Shown: positions 49,601 through 59,228, counted from the first letter of the stretch. The stretch is 64,000 bases of DNA from Cepaea nemoralis (GCA_014155875.1 JACEFZ010017413.1:81001-145000), one strand, 5' to 3'. Translations and numbers: made by a program. Notes: generated by a model not told the origin, from the letters alone.

Positions 49601-50218
49601 GTGAGAAGCTCATGGGCCTTTACAGCTCGGGCCGGAGGGAGAATTGTGAAGGAGGACTCTGGTGCTTTCACTGAAACCACAAGTAGCCTGACCATGGAAG
49701 TCATGGCAGTAAGTAAAGCAATAACATGGCTCGAGACACAGACATTCACTAGGGCTTGTTTCCTTAGCGACTCAATGAACATGATCAAGAGGATAGAGGA
49801 GGGGTCGATTCGAAGAGAATGGTTGCTGCCTCTGAAGCGGTCTCGGCTGGCAAAGATTAGTTTCATCTTCGTGCCAGGGCATGCGGGAGTACAAGGAAAT
49901 GAGCGGGCTGACAAGCTCGCAGGTGAGGCTACTGTTGAGGGCGGACGCGCCATGGACCAGGCTGACATTCTGAATGCTCTACGAGAAGTGAGACTTTTGC
50001 AAGAACCAAGTGATGACTGTGAATCTACAACAATGGCCAGACTGCGAGAGCAGCAAATTAAAAGAGGGGTGGCCAAACAAGAACACTACGCAGGAAGCCA
50101 AAGAAGATTGATAAACCAACACAGAACTGGCGTCGTTAGCCGCTACACGCTGCGGGATTTGCTGAGGAGGGGATCCGAGCACTTATGGACTGAATGGTCC
50201 GATGTGCAACGAGGATGA
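46613..50218 (+). CDS. LINE ORF2: endonuclease, reverse transcriptase, RNase H (I clade), apparently intact
   Basis: 1,201 aa from the ATG at 46613, preferred over an upstream in-frame ATG at 46571 because of its AAC-ATG-G context. An N-terminal basic stretch (RRGNRAGKKKPGKRGG) is followed by the endonuclease at about 48-255 (WNC at 54-56, LQET at 78-81, GDFN at 174-177, SDH at 249-251). Reverse transcriptase spans about 470-780: APGPDGI, AIDLEDAYN (Asp 606), GLPQGSPLSPVLFN and YADD at 695-698. RNase H is at about 985-1105: TDGS Asp 990, MEV Glu 1029, SDS Asp 1053, HAG His 1090, ERAD Asp 1100. All catalytic residues seen are present. No ORF1 precedes it. The product would copy the element's RNA at nicked genomic DNA. 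The domain order fits the I/Nimb/Ingi group. Confidence 0.9.
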   Translation: MAEQRVFSEGSAVNIPKRRGNRAGKKKPGKRGGLRRFRLKCHRLGLRNIRILYWNCASVKQRGSILETLVYRNDIVALQETRLGDQLLRIAGFKCFYNRRHLGTAILVRDSMVASELDMSSWNSDDIQIQALRVHSSIPFVLVNVYARNASVDAQKWQCLSGILGHERNVIFCGDFNAKGRSWGNTSSNTQGEELETALETIDLVCINSGCVTRTASRPGDEDSAIDLALVSPSLTTVCRWGVLGHHGSDHHPCSILVEKGRTRQHKLKVKTFQYDSTGQDVVSKIRRDKRRTFQGRKKRKKSWEQPPWWSFEVEKAWVDKRSAVRRWQNAKKNRAGHPSSCLHLEREMHTKVSYFKKLVTVVKSEKWAEVCQRVSTDKSLKLFWRLHKSMSGVVKNKSISDFQGADLIWQRTDEDKGKALFERYLEQSNQTDMGGRNLAKEVTSDRCKAQDTSDEDTVTVKEIKAVLRRSKNSAPGPDGIRYDDINRCTDNELEKLADMYNNSIVSASIKEEWLHSYLIPLPKPDKDHKKIQGYRIITMQNTIGKLLEKVIARKISSQLERQGVFPPTLGGYRPKRETWTNAAVFAHDVYEGFHSGTETVAAAIDLEDAYNRVPLDFLMFQLLELNVSPFLLSWIAAALFQRKVVFRCGSWTSEPTTIYPGLPQGSPLSPVLFNAYTVRITSEQITGPGRTLSYADDVLVYRQGKDREEVAVELQTELNRISTWCDEAGAMVNPTKATVTWFSLNNHIVNNPTPTVMLCSETVERTQAMNYLGIRFDRSLAYNVHIDQVITKAKRGLAAMRVMAAVNCEQRHLCLLYEGLVMSVLEYAMAILTVSHKQIERMERIQNEAMRIILGCTRDTACRAMRYLLDFPTIEERMQVCRARAYLRINANTQHPLHSEIRKVKGSRLKRGRSWMGQAEDILQQVCSLEDLEPGEEWVQVPTDFCTSFSVCIQLDRKCRQENPAAVEAEVQALIFENSLDSDAVIYTDGSVVRHVRSSWAFTARAGGRIVKEDSGAFTETTSSLTMEVMAVSKAITWLETQTFTRACFLSDSMNMIKRIEEGSIRREWLLPLKRSRLAKISFIFVPGHAGVQGNERADKLAGEATVEGGRAMDQADILNALREVRLLQEPSDDCESTTMARLREQQIKRGVAKQEHYAGSQRRLINQHRTGVVSRYTLRDLLRRGSEHLWTEWSDVQRG

Positions 50219-50245
50219 TCTGTCGACTAACTAACTAACTAACTA
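50219..50245 (+). other. Short 3' UTR and CTAA tail of the LINE
   Basis: Directly after the stop comes GTCGACTAACTAACTAACTAAC, a CTAA microsatellite typical of I-clade LINE 3' ends instead of poly-A. The related fragment at 57660-57950 ends in a TCAA repeat on its own strand. Confidence 0.7.
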
Positions 50246-50410
50246 TGCTATCAACATGATTTGTCAACATTAAAATGCTGTCAACAAGATGCGTTAACCC
50301 CGAAACATTTCACAGAAGTAATTGGGGGAGGAGAAGAGAAGGCTGAAGAAGTCGTGTCAACAATAAAATGTTAGCTCCAACACAGAGACGCAAAATAAAA
50401 CTTAATATAT

Positions 50411-50458
<48 letters not shown>

Positions 50459-50500
50459 CGTGTGTGCGTGGGTGTGTGTGTATATGTGTGTGTGTTCAAT
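50411..50500. repeat. TG dinucleotide repeat
   Basis: About 20 uninterrupted TG units followed by variant TGCG and TGGG units. Confidence 0.95.
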
Positions 50501-50593
50501 TGTGTTTTTTGTTAGTGTCTGCTGATAAAGACTTATAGTTGAGACGCCGTCTGTTGTGTTATTACTCTTCCTTATTTGTAAAGCAAACATACA

Positions 50594-50677
<84 letters not shown>
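50594..50677. repeat. TTG trinucleotide run
   Basis: About 28 TTG units; polythreonine and polyasparagine frames across it are artefacts. Confidence 0.95.
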
Positions 50678-50679
<2 letters not shown>

Positions 50680-51113
50680 CGTTCTTTACATTTCTTATTT
50701 TTACCAAGTGATTTGTGAAAAGAGACAATGATGAAAACGAGGAGATACACATCTTCATAATCTTGTGTCACGACACGGAAAGGCTTCAATACACGAATTG
50801 ATACATGACTTTGGATCATCATGATCGCCTACACCAGCTGACAAGGTACTTAATGAGAACTATAATATACAGCGCATTTAAACACAGTTTATGTATACAT
50901 GACCTTGGCCAGGATTTCTTGTGAGCCAGTTGTACATCTCATGTTATTGCCGTCTCCCTAGGAAACAGAACTTTTAGGAAATTTACAAAACAGCAGGCGA
51001 TACACACAAACTAGTGAACCAGACGTTGACGCTGGCTTAAGCAACAGTGCTATTACTCAGCGTGTAAGTAGTGCCTGTGTGTTGTTGTTAGACAGGGGAT
51101 GTGTTTGTCACTG

Positions 51114-51225
51114 TAATCATCATCATCATGTACCATGCCCATAAGCCTGGGCGGTCACGGTTCGCCATCTCACTGGATCACTAGAGTCTCGGGGCAGTTC
51201 TGTGTTATTGTCTAGAATATATATT
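51114..51225 (-). pseudogene. LINE C-family 3' terminus
   Basis: ATCATCATCATCATGTACCA, GCGGTCACGGTTCGCCATCT and GATCACTAGAGTC closely resemble the 3' ends at 30645-30760 and 53985-54090. About 110 bp only. Confidence 0.65.
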
Positions 51226-52450
51226 GTCTCTGTAATACTGATTACTGTTGTAATACAGGTTACTTTTGCAAGGCTGGTTACTGTTGTAATACTGGTTACT
51301 GTTGTAATACTGGCTAGTGTTGCAATACTGGTTATTGTTGTAAATACTGGTTACTGTTGCAATACTGGTTACTATGCTGCAATGCTGGTTATAGTTGTCA
51401 TACTGGATACTGTTGTAATACTGGTTACATGTGTAATAAAGGTTACTGTTATAATACGTATTACTGTTGTAATATTGGTTACTGTTGTAGTAATGGCTGC
51501 TGTTGTGATACTGGTTACAGTTGTAAGTACTTGTTATTGTTGTAATACTTGTTACTGTTGTAATACTGGCTACTAATGAATGACTATTTACTGTTTTAAT
51601 ACTGGTTACTATTGTAATGCTGATTGCACTATTGTAATATATGCGGATGTTACTTTAATTACTGTTGCTTAGTGTGATACTCATTGTTACAATAATAGTG
51701 TAATAATATGTGCTTATGCAATACTGTAACATTAATTTTTATTGCAAGACTACACTATTGTATGCTTATGTAATAACGACTGTTACTGTAATAGTGATTA
51801 TTATTGTAATACTGGTGCTTAGTATAATACTCAGTGTTACTGTAATAGTGCATAATATGTGCCTCTTACTGTAATGCTGTAACATTAGTTGTTTCTGCAA
51901 GACTGTAATACTGGGTGTTCATGTAATTATCACTGTTACTGTAAAACTGTAATACTAATAATAAATCAAATACTGGCTTTTATGTAATACTGCAATACTG
52001 TAACATTTGTTGTTACTTTAATACTCTATTACTGGCTGTTACTGCAATATTCTAAATCTTGTTGTTACTTTTATACTGTAATTATTTGTGTTACTGTAAT
52101 ACTGAAATATTGGCTGCTATTTTAATACTGCAATATTGCAATGCTTACTGTTACAGTAATACTATAACACTGTAATTCTTATTGTTACTGCCATACCGTA
52201 ATACTGGCCTCTACTGTAATACTGTCATTCTTGTTCTTACTCTAATACTGTAGTTCTGGCTGCTTGTGTAATAGTGGTTGTTACTGTAATACTGAATTTG
52301 TATTGATACTTTAATACTGCACCACTAAGTGTTAATGCAATACTTTAATACTGGCTACTACTGTAATACTGTAATTCTTGTTGTTATTGTAATACTGACT
52401 GCTACTAAAATACACGTAATAATGCAAGACTGTTACTGCAATGCCAGCAT
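51226..52450. repeat. Degenerate 18-bp minisatellite (GGTTACTGTTGTAATACT)
   Basis: Clear 18-bp units to about 51610, then progressively diverged TACTGTAATACTG-type units to about 52450. Open frames of up to 124 codons across it (repeating VTVVILVTVV) arise from the repeat period being a multiple of three. Confidence 0.85.
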
Positions 52451-52718
52451 TGTTGTTGCTATTGTGTGGCCAGCCTCTGCCATTAAAGTCACTCACATTC
52501 AGTACGTCTCTCTAATGCAGTTGTTCGCAACCTTTCTTTGGCCAATACTCCCCTTCACCATGTGTTCAGAATGTCACCCCCCCCCCCCCAGTTTTTCGTA
52601 TTTCCTCCCTATAAATTCTCCCCCGCCACTACACAGTATACGTAATAATGGAAGCTAAATTCAATAGCACATACTAGAACAAGTCTAGACGTCTAAATAA
52701 AACGTTTTTTGAGATTCT
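52451..52718. other. Non-coding stretch
   Basis: Contains a C-run (52577-52589). No gene seen. Confidence 0.4.
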
Positions 52719-52730
52719 ACTTAGTTATAA

Positions 52731-52980
52731 GCCGGTCTCTCTGGCCGAGGGGTTACACCACTTTCTCCGTAATCCAGTTTATCACGCAGAGTCTCGTAGC
52801 GGGCGAGAACTGGAAACGGTTCTACCCCGCTGGTGACTTGCGGGATAACTGAGCCGGCCGCTCAGAAAGCAATGGCAAACTACTGAGCGTAATCTTGCCA
52901 AGAAATCAACAGACAGCTGAAAGATGCTGCTTTTGACAGGTATGTCCTGTAAAGGATATGCGAATTTAAAAAAAAAAAAC
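52731..52980 (+). mobile_element. SINE family 1, full length with target duplication
   Basis: Starts GCCGGTCTCTCTGGCCGAGG. The body is CAGAAAGCAATGGCAAACTA, the end GTAAAGGATATGCGAATTT, with a poly-A tail. Flanked by a perfect 12-bp duplication ACTTAGTTATAA (52719-52730, 52981-52992). It defines the 250-bp unit length of the family. Confidence 0.92.
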
Positions 52981-53094
52981 ACTTAGTTATAAAACGAATT
53001 TCAGAAAGGCGAAAGTACAGAACCGTAAAGTTGTGGAAGTACCAACAATATCAAGTAATCGGTTCTTGTATTAAAGCGATCTTGAGATAATCTT

Positions 53095-53190
53095 ACCCCC
53101 CCCCCCGCCCCTCGCCCCCCCCCCCCCGCCGCCCCGGAAACACTAAAATCCCCCCGGGGACGGGGTTGGGGAGGGGAGGGGAATTCACCA
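53095..53190. repeat. C-rich then G-rich low-complexity tract
   Basis: Runs of C at 53095-53130 followed by GGGGA-rich sequence to about 53180; the strands could pair with each other. No gene. Confidence 0.7.
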
Positions 53191-53608
53191 CCGGTTGAGA
53201 ACCACTGCTCTAAAGTAAGTCAACAGTCCGGTCAGACGTCATAGGGCCGTATTGGGCACGTGACACTTGACCCAGTATTTGCATCGACCAATCAGCACTT
53301 GACTTCCCATGACGTCTTTCTTATAGGAACCAGAAAATTAGACGGGAAGCAAAGTCGACATATGTGATATTGACCGCATGACTTATTGAGTGTCGATTAG
53401 TCTAAAAATATTGGTCTGGAACCAAATACCTATGGGATCCGACGTACAACCGGCCTGGTGCCCTGCTTGTAGAATTCCATTAGCGACTAAATCTCTCACT
53501 GAGAATAATCCTGCTTAATATTTTCCCAGGCCCTGACAATAGCATTTATCATCAGCAATATCATGTTTCAGACCGCCTTGCGTTGTTTTTTTTTTTTACA
53601 AAATGGTA

Positions 53609-53731
53609 TGGGTGGCGGTCGTTCAGAAAGCAATGGCAAACTATTGAATATTAAATTGTCAAGAGATCACAACTGCAAATAATGCTGGTGTTGACAGCAA
53701 CGTCCTGTAAAGGATATGCAACTAACTTTAA
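53609..53731 (+). mobile_element. SINE family 1, 5'-truncated
   Basis: Plus orientation: GGTCGTTCAGAAAGCAATGG through CCTGTAAAGGATATGCAAC. Lies tail-to-tail with the next SINE. Confidence 0.8.
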
Positions 53732-53743
53732 CATCATGTTAAG

Positions 53744-53985
53744 TTAGTTAGTTGCATATCTTTTAAGGACGTCGCAGTCAACCCCGGCATTGTTTGGCTG
53801 TTTGTGATTTCTTGGCAAGTTATCGTTCAGTAGTTTGCCATTGCTTTCTGAACGACCAGCACTCATACTATTCTATAAACACCAACTCAAAGCGGTCTGC
53901 TGCCAAATCGCCCAGCAGCTGGGTTTCGAACGCGGTATGCAAGGATTACGAACTGCGTCATTAAACCCTTCGCCACAGAGCAGCA
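53744..53985 (-). mobile_element. SINE family 1, near full length
   Basis: Minus orientation: GCATATCTTTTAAGGACGTC at the left (tail), body TTTGCCATTGCTTTCTGAAC, B-box-like GGGTTTCGAACGCG, and a tRNA-like 5' end near 53985. Abuts the 3' end of the LINE at 53986. Confidence 0.8.
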
Positions 53986-55250
53986 TGTGTCAGTGCGGAT
54001 AAGCGTGGGCGGTCATTGTTTCACCATATCACGCTATCACCAGAGTCGTGGATCAGCTGTGTTCTTGTCTCGATTATGTCATATGTCCAAGTCATCCAGA
54101 TATTTATCTCTCCGCCTTCCCTTTGTTCTGTTCCCCCAATCTGGCCTGTTGTCACCAATTCCTCCATTTATTTCTTCCCATAACATGTCCAACAAAATTG
54201 TGACTGTCTACGTGTAATAGATCTAATCGGTTTATGGCCTTCATTTGTTTCTTGTAGGACTTGCTCAATGGTTTTTCTGCTTGTACCTGATATTCTTTGC
54301 ATTTCCTCACAAACTACATGTCCACTGCCATTAGATGTTGTTTTTTTTTCCATTATCTCCTCATTATCTAAATTTATGTCCGTACACAATTCAGATTCAA
54401 TGTAGCATTTCAACAATCTGGGAGTCTCCGTGGCAAAGTTGTCAAGCCGTCCGACTCGGGCTGCGAAGGTTGTGGGTTCCATTCCGGGCCGTGTCCTTCG
54501 GTTCACGAGTGAAATTTTTCGGAGACTCCTGAGGGCCGTGGCTAGAGCTACGGAGTTTGTGCTTTGTGCGACGCTTTCCGCTGCGGAAAGAGACTGAGCC
54601 ATACGGGATGAACATGGTGCAATGAAGTCGATCCTGTCGACTTTTAAGCGACTTTTTTTTAACCGACTTAACACTGTTTTTATCGTTGCAACTGACATCT
54701 ATTTATTGATCAGTATGTCGTCTATCTTGCAAAAGGCTACCCTCGCTATAGCGATTCTAGTTCTAATCTCTTCAAGACACCTCTCATAAGATGTTATGTA
54801 CTTTTCCCAGATAGTTGTACCGGTTCACCTGTTTAAGAATATTCTCACTTGCCCGTATATTACATTGTGGCATTTCTTTTTTTTTTTTTTTTAGAGACGA
54901 TGATACACTCTATCTTTTTACAAATTAATTCTCACCCTAGTTGTTGAAAGTTTACAATAACCGCATCTACTATATGTTGCAGATAATAATAGGTATATGT
55001 ATTCAATACTGTATCGTCAGCAATATTATTAATGTTATGTCCACCATTGGCAGTTCCTGTTATATCATCTAAATTTCTAATAATATTTTCACTGTATAGA
55101 GAATAAAGTTCTGGAGACATTAAACATGTTTGTCGCACACCTATCTTAATTGGCTGATATTGATCTACTTCATCATCAATTTTTATGGCAGCTTGTGGTT
55201 TCCAATATATGTTTTTACAAATCAAAGGACTTTGACGAGACATGATTGTC
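53986..55250 (-). pseudogene. LINE C-family element, split by a SINE
   Basis: The minus strand from 55243 encodes NIYWKPQAAIKIDDEVDQYQ, KIGVRQTCLMSPELYSLYSE (QGC changed to QTC) and NINNIADDTVL (YADD lacking its Y). It continues left with C-terminal blocks colinear with 30640-31480. A SINE at 54421-54668 interrupts it. Multiple frameshifts. Confidence 0.75.
54421..54668 (+). mobile_element. SINE family 2 inserted in the LINE
   Basis: GGGAGTCTCCGTGGCAAAGT (A-box region), GGTTGTGGGTTCCATTCCGG (B-box), a body with GCTACGGAGTTTGTGC, and an end CGATCCTGTCGAC plus a T-run. A related copy is at 58457-58805. The LINE sequence resumes on both sides. Confidence 0.75.
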
Positions 55251-55790
55251 TAGAGTCTAGACATCTGTAAAGAAGGTAATGTGTCATTGCTTTCCTTCTT
55301 AGCAATGACCACACTGGTCTACAAACGTAGCTATTGTCTCTAAAACTTGTGTCTAAAACTCCTGTCCCTACCGTCGTAAAATTGAAGACAATGACCACAA
55401 ACTATCTGTCGGCTGCACTTCAGCTGCATCCACCACTTTCATTTATGATTTCACGCTACCCTGATACTGGGGATAAACCGTGAGGTTTCCCTAGGCTAGC
55501 GGAGGGGCGGAAGCGCATTACTTCTCTGTCGAAGGAGGTTACCCCTTTCGCGTTACCCACATTAGTAATATTCCTATATAACTGTCACATTCCTGAACGT
55601 CTCCTTTCTTAGGCAACTTTAACAGATATATTTCTCTACAGTCTGCTAGCATTTCTTAAGTAAACAATTATTTAGTAAACAATTAAGTAAATTAAATTAA
55701 ACAATTCAATTAAATTAAACAATTAAAAAATTAAACAATTAATTAAATTAATTAAGTAAACAATTTCTTAAGTAAACAACTAAAAAATTG
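55251..55790. other. Non-coding, becoming strongly AT-rich
   Basis: Nothing recognisable to 55660; then an AATTAAACAATTAA-type simple repeat to about 55790. Confidence 0.5.
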
Positions 55791-56135
55791 TAGTCATAAT
55801 ACACAGAACATATTGTGCTAAGTGTGTGTTTACATAATACACAAAACATATTGTGCTAAATGTGTGTAAACATAATACACAAAATAAATTGTGCTAAATG
55901 TGTGTAAACATAATACACAAAATATATTGTGCTAATCGTGTATGCGGAAATAATACACAGAACATATTGTGCTAAATGTTTATGCGGACGTAATATACAT
56001 AACCTATTGTGCTAAATGTGTGTAAACAAAACAACACAACAAACTGTGCTAAATTTATGTAAACATAATGCACATAACATACTGTGCTAAATATGTGTAA
56101 ACATAATACACAGAACAAACTGTGCTAATTGGATA
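55791..56135. repeat. 38-bp minisatellite (TTGTGCTAAATGTGTGTAAA)
   Basis: About nine units; TTGTGCTA recurs at 55813, 55851 and 55889. The unit includes CATAATACACAAAA. Confidence 0.88.
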
Positions 56136-56990
56136 TATATTTAAAATTCCACCCCACTTATATCTAGAATTCTACCACATACACATATTACCAGAAGTAG
56201 CTTGTAGAAATGCTGAATATTTTACGTAATCTGGACTTGTACACAACTGGACTCAACTACTATAGAAACTCTCTAAGAGCAGTTTGGAAAACTAGCCCAC
56301 TTTTAGAACCATGTCAAGCACTACAAGACAGTCAGATTTCTATCCTGATACCAGTGAGATTATCTGGGAAATAATTCCACAATTATTCTCATTGCTTCCA
56401 TCTTCTGACTTTAATTACCCACAGACAGATGTGAATTTAATTCTATTATTTGAGCTGTTATTTTCTTGTATTCAGAGTCACAGTTGAAATAGCAGACAGT
56501 TGTAAAATCGTCAGAGAGACATGGGGAGGTCACAATCCAAGGAAACCACAGAGACATGGGACGGCACTGGGGTATGTGATCATCATAATAATTGTTGTAC
56601 TCGGACTTTTCTGTTCAAATATCGTCCAGAGATGGTAAAACTTGTTAGTTGTGTTACATTACCAACTATTTTAGTTATAAGAATGGTTGCAGGGGTTTGA
56701 TCTATAAACAATGTTACAGCTGTTTGATCTACAAACAATGTTACAGCTGTTTGATCTGCAAACAATGTTACAGCTGTTTCATCTACGATAGAGGATGAAA
56801 AGCTGACTATGAGTTTCAACTGAATGGTGTTAGGCTGAGTGTAATAGATTACTCCAGGGTGTGAAGTAGAGTATAATGCGCAACTCCAGGGTTGATGCTG
56901 AATGTAATACAGTACTCCATGGTGTTAGGCTGAGTGTAATACACTTCCCTGGGGTGTGAGGCTGCGTATAATACAATACATTACAATACA
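56136..56990. other. Non-coding with a short 27-bp repeat
   Basis: At about 56690-56785 a unit containing AATGTTACAGCTGTTTGATC is repeated about four times. At 56825-56960 there are three diverged GTTAGGCTGAGTGTAATA units. No gene seen. Confidence 0.55.
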
Positions 56991-56995
56991 TTAAA

Positions 56996-57560
56996 CTACA
57001 TTAGTTTGGGAGGATGGTAGGAAGTGTGTGACTGTTGGTGGGTGGGGGATTGTGTGGGTTGGTAGGTGGGGAATGTGTATGTGGGTGGGTGGGAGCGGTG
57101 TGTGTTGATTGGTGGGTGTGTATGCGTGGGGGTATGTGTGGTTGGGGGATAAGTGTTTGGCTTGGTTGTTGGAGGTGTGTGGATATGGGTGGGTGAGTGT
57201 GTGTGTGTGTGGGCTGGAGGATGGGTGTGTTTGTGGGGAGATTTGTGTGTGGGGGGGGGGGTGTTAATAGGGAAGGGTGGGTTGGTGGGTGTTTGGGTGG
57301 GATGTGGGTGGGTGGGTAGGGTGTGTGTGTGTGTGGGTGGGTGGGGTGTGTATGGCTTTATGAGGGTGTGTGTGGGTGGGTGGAGTGGGTATGTGGGATG
57401 GTGGGAGTGGATGGGTGGGTGTGGGTCGGGGATGTGTGTGAGTGAATGGAGGGTGAGTGTGTATGGGTGGGTGATATGTGTGGGTAAGTGAGGTTGTATG
57501 GGTGGGTGGGGGATGTGTGTGGGTGGATCGGGATGTATGTGGCTGGGAAGGGGATGTGTG
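56996..57560. repeat. G-rich GGGTGGGTGTGTG-type low-complexity tract
   Basis: Dense GGGTGGG and GTGTGTG on the plus strand for over 500 bp. The complementary proline/histidine/threonine-rich frames (219 and 121 codons on the minus strand) are composition artefacts. Confidence 0.85.
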
Positions 57561-57654
57561 GGTGGGTGAGGGATGTGTCTCATAACATGGTAATATGCTT
57601 TGTTTTTGTTTACAACACTCATTTGACAATGTATTTTCCTATGTGAATGTATCA

Positions 57655-57665
57655 TGCACTATTGA

Positions 57666-57696
<31 letters not shown>

Positions 57697-57950
57697 GGAA
57701 TCGACATCACAGCATTCGGGGCATTCCCATAAGCGCTCCGTCCCCATCCTCAGCAGCCAGCGAAGAGTTCCAACACTAATAGTACCAGTAGAAATCTGAT
57801 TATATGTCCGTCTCGCCTTTCCTCTGAGCGTTGATCGTCGGCCAGATCCCATTGTCACACCTCGCTGCCTCATTCTAACCAGACCATGGTGATCCATTTG
57901 CTCCTCCGAGGTGTTCACGTGCTCCCACAATGCAGTCATATAACAGCACA
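57655..57950 (-). pseudogene. 3' end of an I-clade LINE with a Cys motif
   Basis: The minus-strand frame has ISTGTISVGTLRWLLRMGTERLWECPECCDVDSS, matching the C-terminal end of the intact LINE (RYTLRDLLRRGSEHLW) but with CPECC. The tail is TCAA repeats (GATT on the plus strand, 57665-57695). Confidence 0.75.
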
Positions 57951-58136
57951 AGCCTCACTACCTTCATAAAAAAGCACAGACCGTATTACCTTCATATAAC
58001 AGCACAAGCCTCAATACTTTTATGCAACGCACATGCCCCAATACCTGCATATAACAATACAACCTCAATACCTTCAAATAACAACAGAATCCTCAATGCC
58101 GACATATAATAGCAATAAGCCTCAATACCTTCTTAT

Positions 58137-58250
58137 AACTGGAGACATTACACATCCCTGTCTCACACCTTTCTTAATAGGCTGATATTGACCTACTTCA
58201 TTATCAATTCTTATTGCAGCATTTTGTTTCCAATATATGTTTATTACAAG
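58137..58250 (-). pseudogene. Reverse-transcriptase fragment, LINE C family
   Basis: The minus strand gives NIYWKQNAAIRIDNEVGQYQ and KKGVRQGCVMSPV, matching the block at 55098-55220. Only about 115 bp, joined to the 53-bp minisatellite. Confidence 0.7.
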
Positions 58251-58401
58251 TAATATAAAATATATGGTTACACAAATATAAACAACCCTTTTCCCGCAAT
58301 CAGATATATACAATATTTGGTTTAAAAAAAATGTAAACAACCCAGTTCCCGGCATCAGACATATAAAACATTTGGTTTCACAAATGTAAACAACCCTTGA
58401 G

Positions 58402-58403
<2 letters not shown>
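58250..58403. repeat. 53-bp minisatellite upstream of GIMAP copy 2, left block
   Basis: Three units of the same 53-bp repeat as 3165-3935, ending at a poly-G tract. Confidence 0.85.

Positions 58404-58456
<53 letters not shown>
58404..58456. repeat. Poly-G tract of 53 bases
   Basis: 53 consecutive G. Lies between the minisatellite and a SINE. Confidence 0.9.
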
Positions 58457-58457
<1 letters not shown>

Positions 58458-58805
58458 GCGTGATCTCGAGAAGTTGTGTCCGCCTCCAGTGCTGGAGGTC
58501 CTGGGTTGAAGCCCCGGTAAGGACCGGGACTTATTCCATATGGACTTCAAGTAATAAAATTGTCCCCGGTCTCTGGGTAGTGAGATCGGACGCCCGTGTG
58601 TATTGTTGCGCACTCAAAAACAAAAAATCGAAAAAGAGTAGCCTAACGGCGCTGCCCGGGCAAAGTTTCGCATCAAACATCTTCCCAAAGTATTTCAGGA
58701 TCCCCGCCGGTGCTACGGAGTTCGTGCACTGAGCTGAGTTTCTCCAGTCTCAGGTTTGAGTTAGGAGGAGAACGGATATGGTTCCACCCGTGTGCTGTGA
58801 TGTTG
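58457..58805 (+). mobile_element. SINE family 2 copy in the minisatellite
   Basis: Begins near GCGTGATCTCGAGAAGTTG. B-box-like CCTGGGTTGAAGCCCC, then GGTGCTACGGAGTTCGTGC (shared with 54421-54668) and an end GTTGATCCATCGACTAAAC. The 53-bp minisatellite resumes at about 58830. Confidence 0.7.
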
Positions 58806-58829
58806 ATCCATCGACTAAACTAAACTATA

Positions 58830-59105
58830 CAAACCTTTTCTCGCCATCAGACATAAAATATTTGGTTACACAAATGTAAACAACCCCGTTCCGGCGATCA
58901 GACATATAAAATATTTGGTTATACAAATGTAAACAACCCTGTTCTCGCCATCAGACATGTAAAATATTTGGTTATACAAACGTACACAACACTGTTCCCG
59001 CCATTAGACATGTAAAATATTTGATTACACAAACGTAAACAACCATGTTCCCGCGATCAGACATATACAATATTCGGTTACACAAATGTAAACAACCATT
59101 TTACA
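58830..59105. repeat. 53-bp minisatellite upstream of GIMAP copy 2, right block
   Basis: About five units; ends at the conserved promoter segment just as in copy 1. Confidence 0.88.
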
Positions 59106-59228
59106 CGCCATAGTCACATTGGGTATACGGTGCTGACCCACATTTTTATCGACCAATCAGCGCTCGGTGGGTGGCTTGTTCAGCATCCGGTCGGCCGTCA
59201 TTACTCCCCCAGACAATTCTCAGTACAC
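59106..59228 (+). promoter_or_regulatory. Probable promoter and 5' UTR of GIMAP copy 2
   Basis: Homologous to 3936-4059, with the same ACCAATCAGCGCTCG CCAAT-box segment. The adjacent TGACGT of copy 1 is TGGCTT here. Confidence 0.5.

Noticed and set aside
51202..51576. Hydrophobic 124-codon frame, looking like a membrane protein
   Set aside because: It is an 18-bp repeat read in frame; the cysteine-rich alternative frame is equally open.
57264..57655. Proline/histidine/threonine-rich minus-strand frames (219 and 121 codons)
   Set aside because: Composition of the G-rich tract explains them; two overlapping frames give similar low-complexity peptides.
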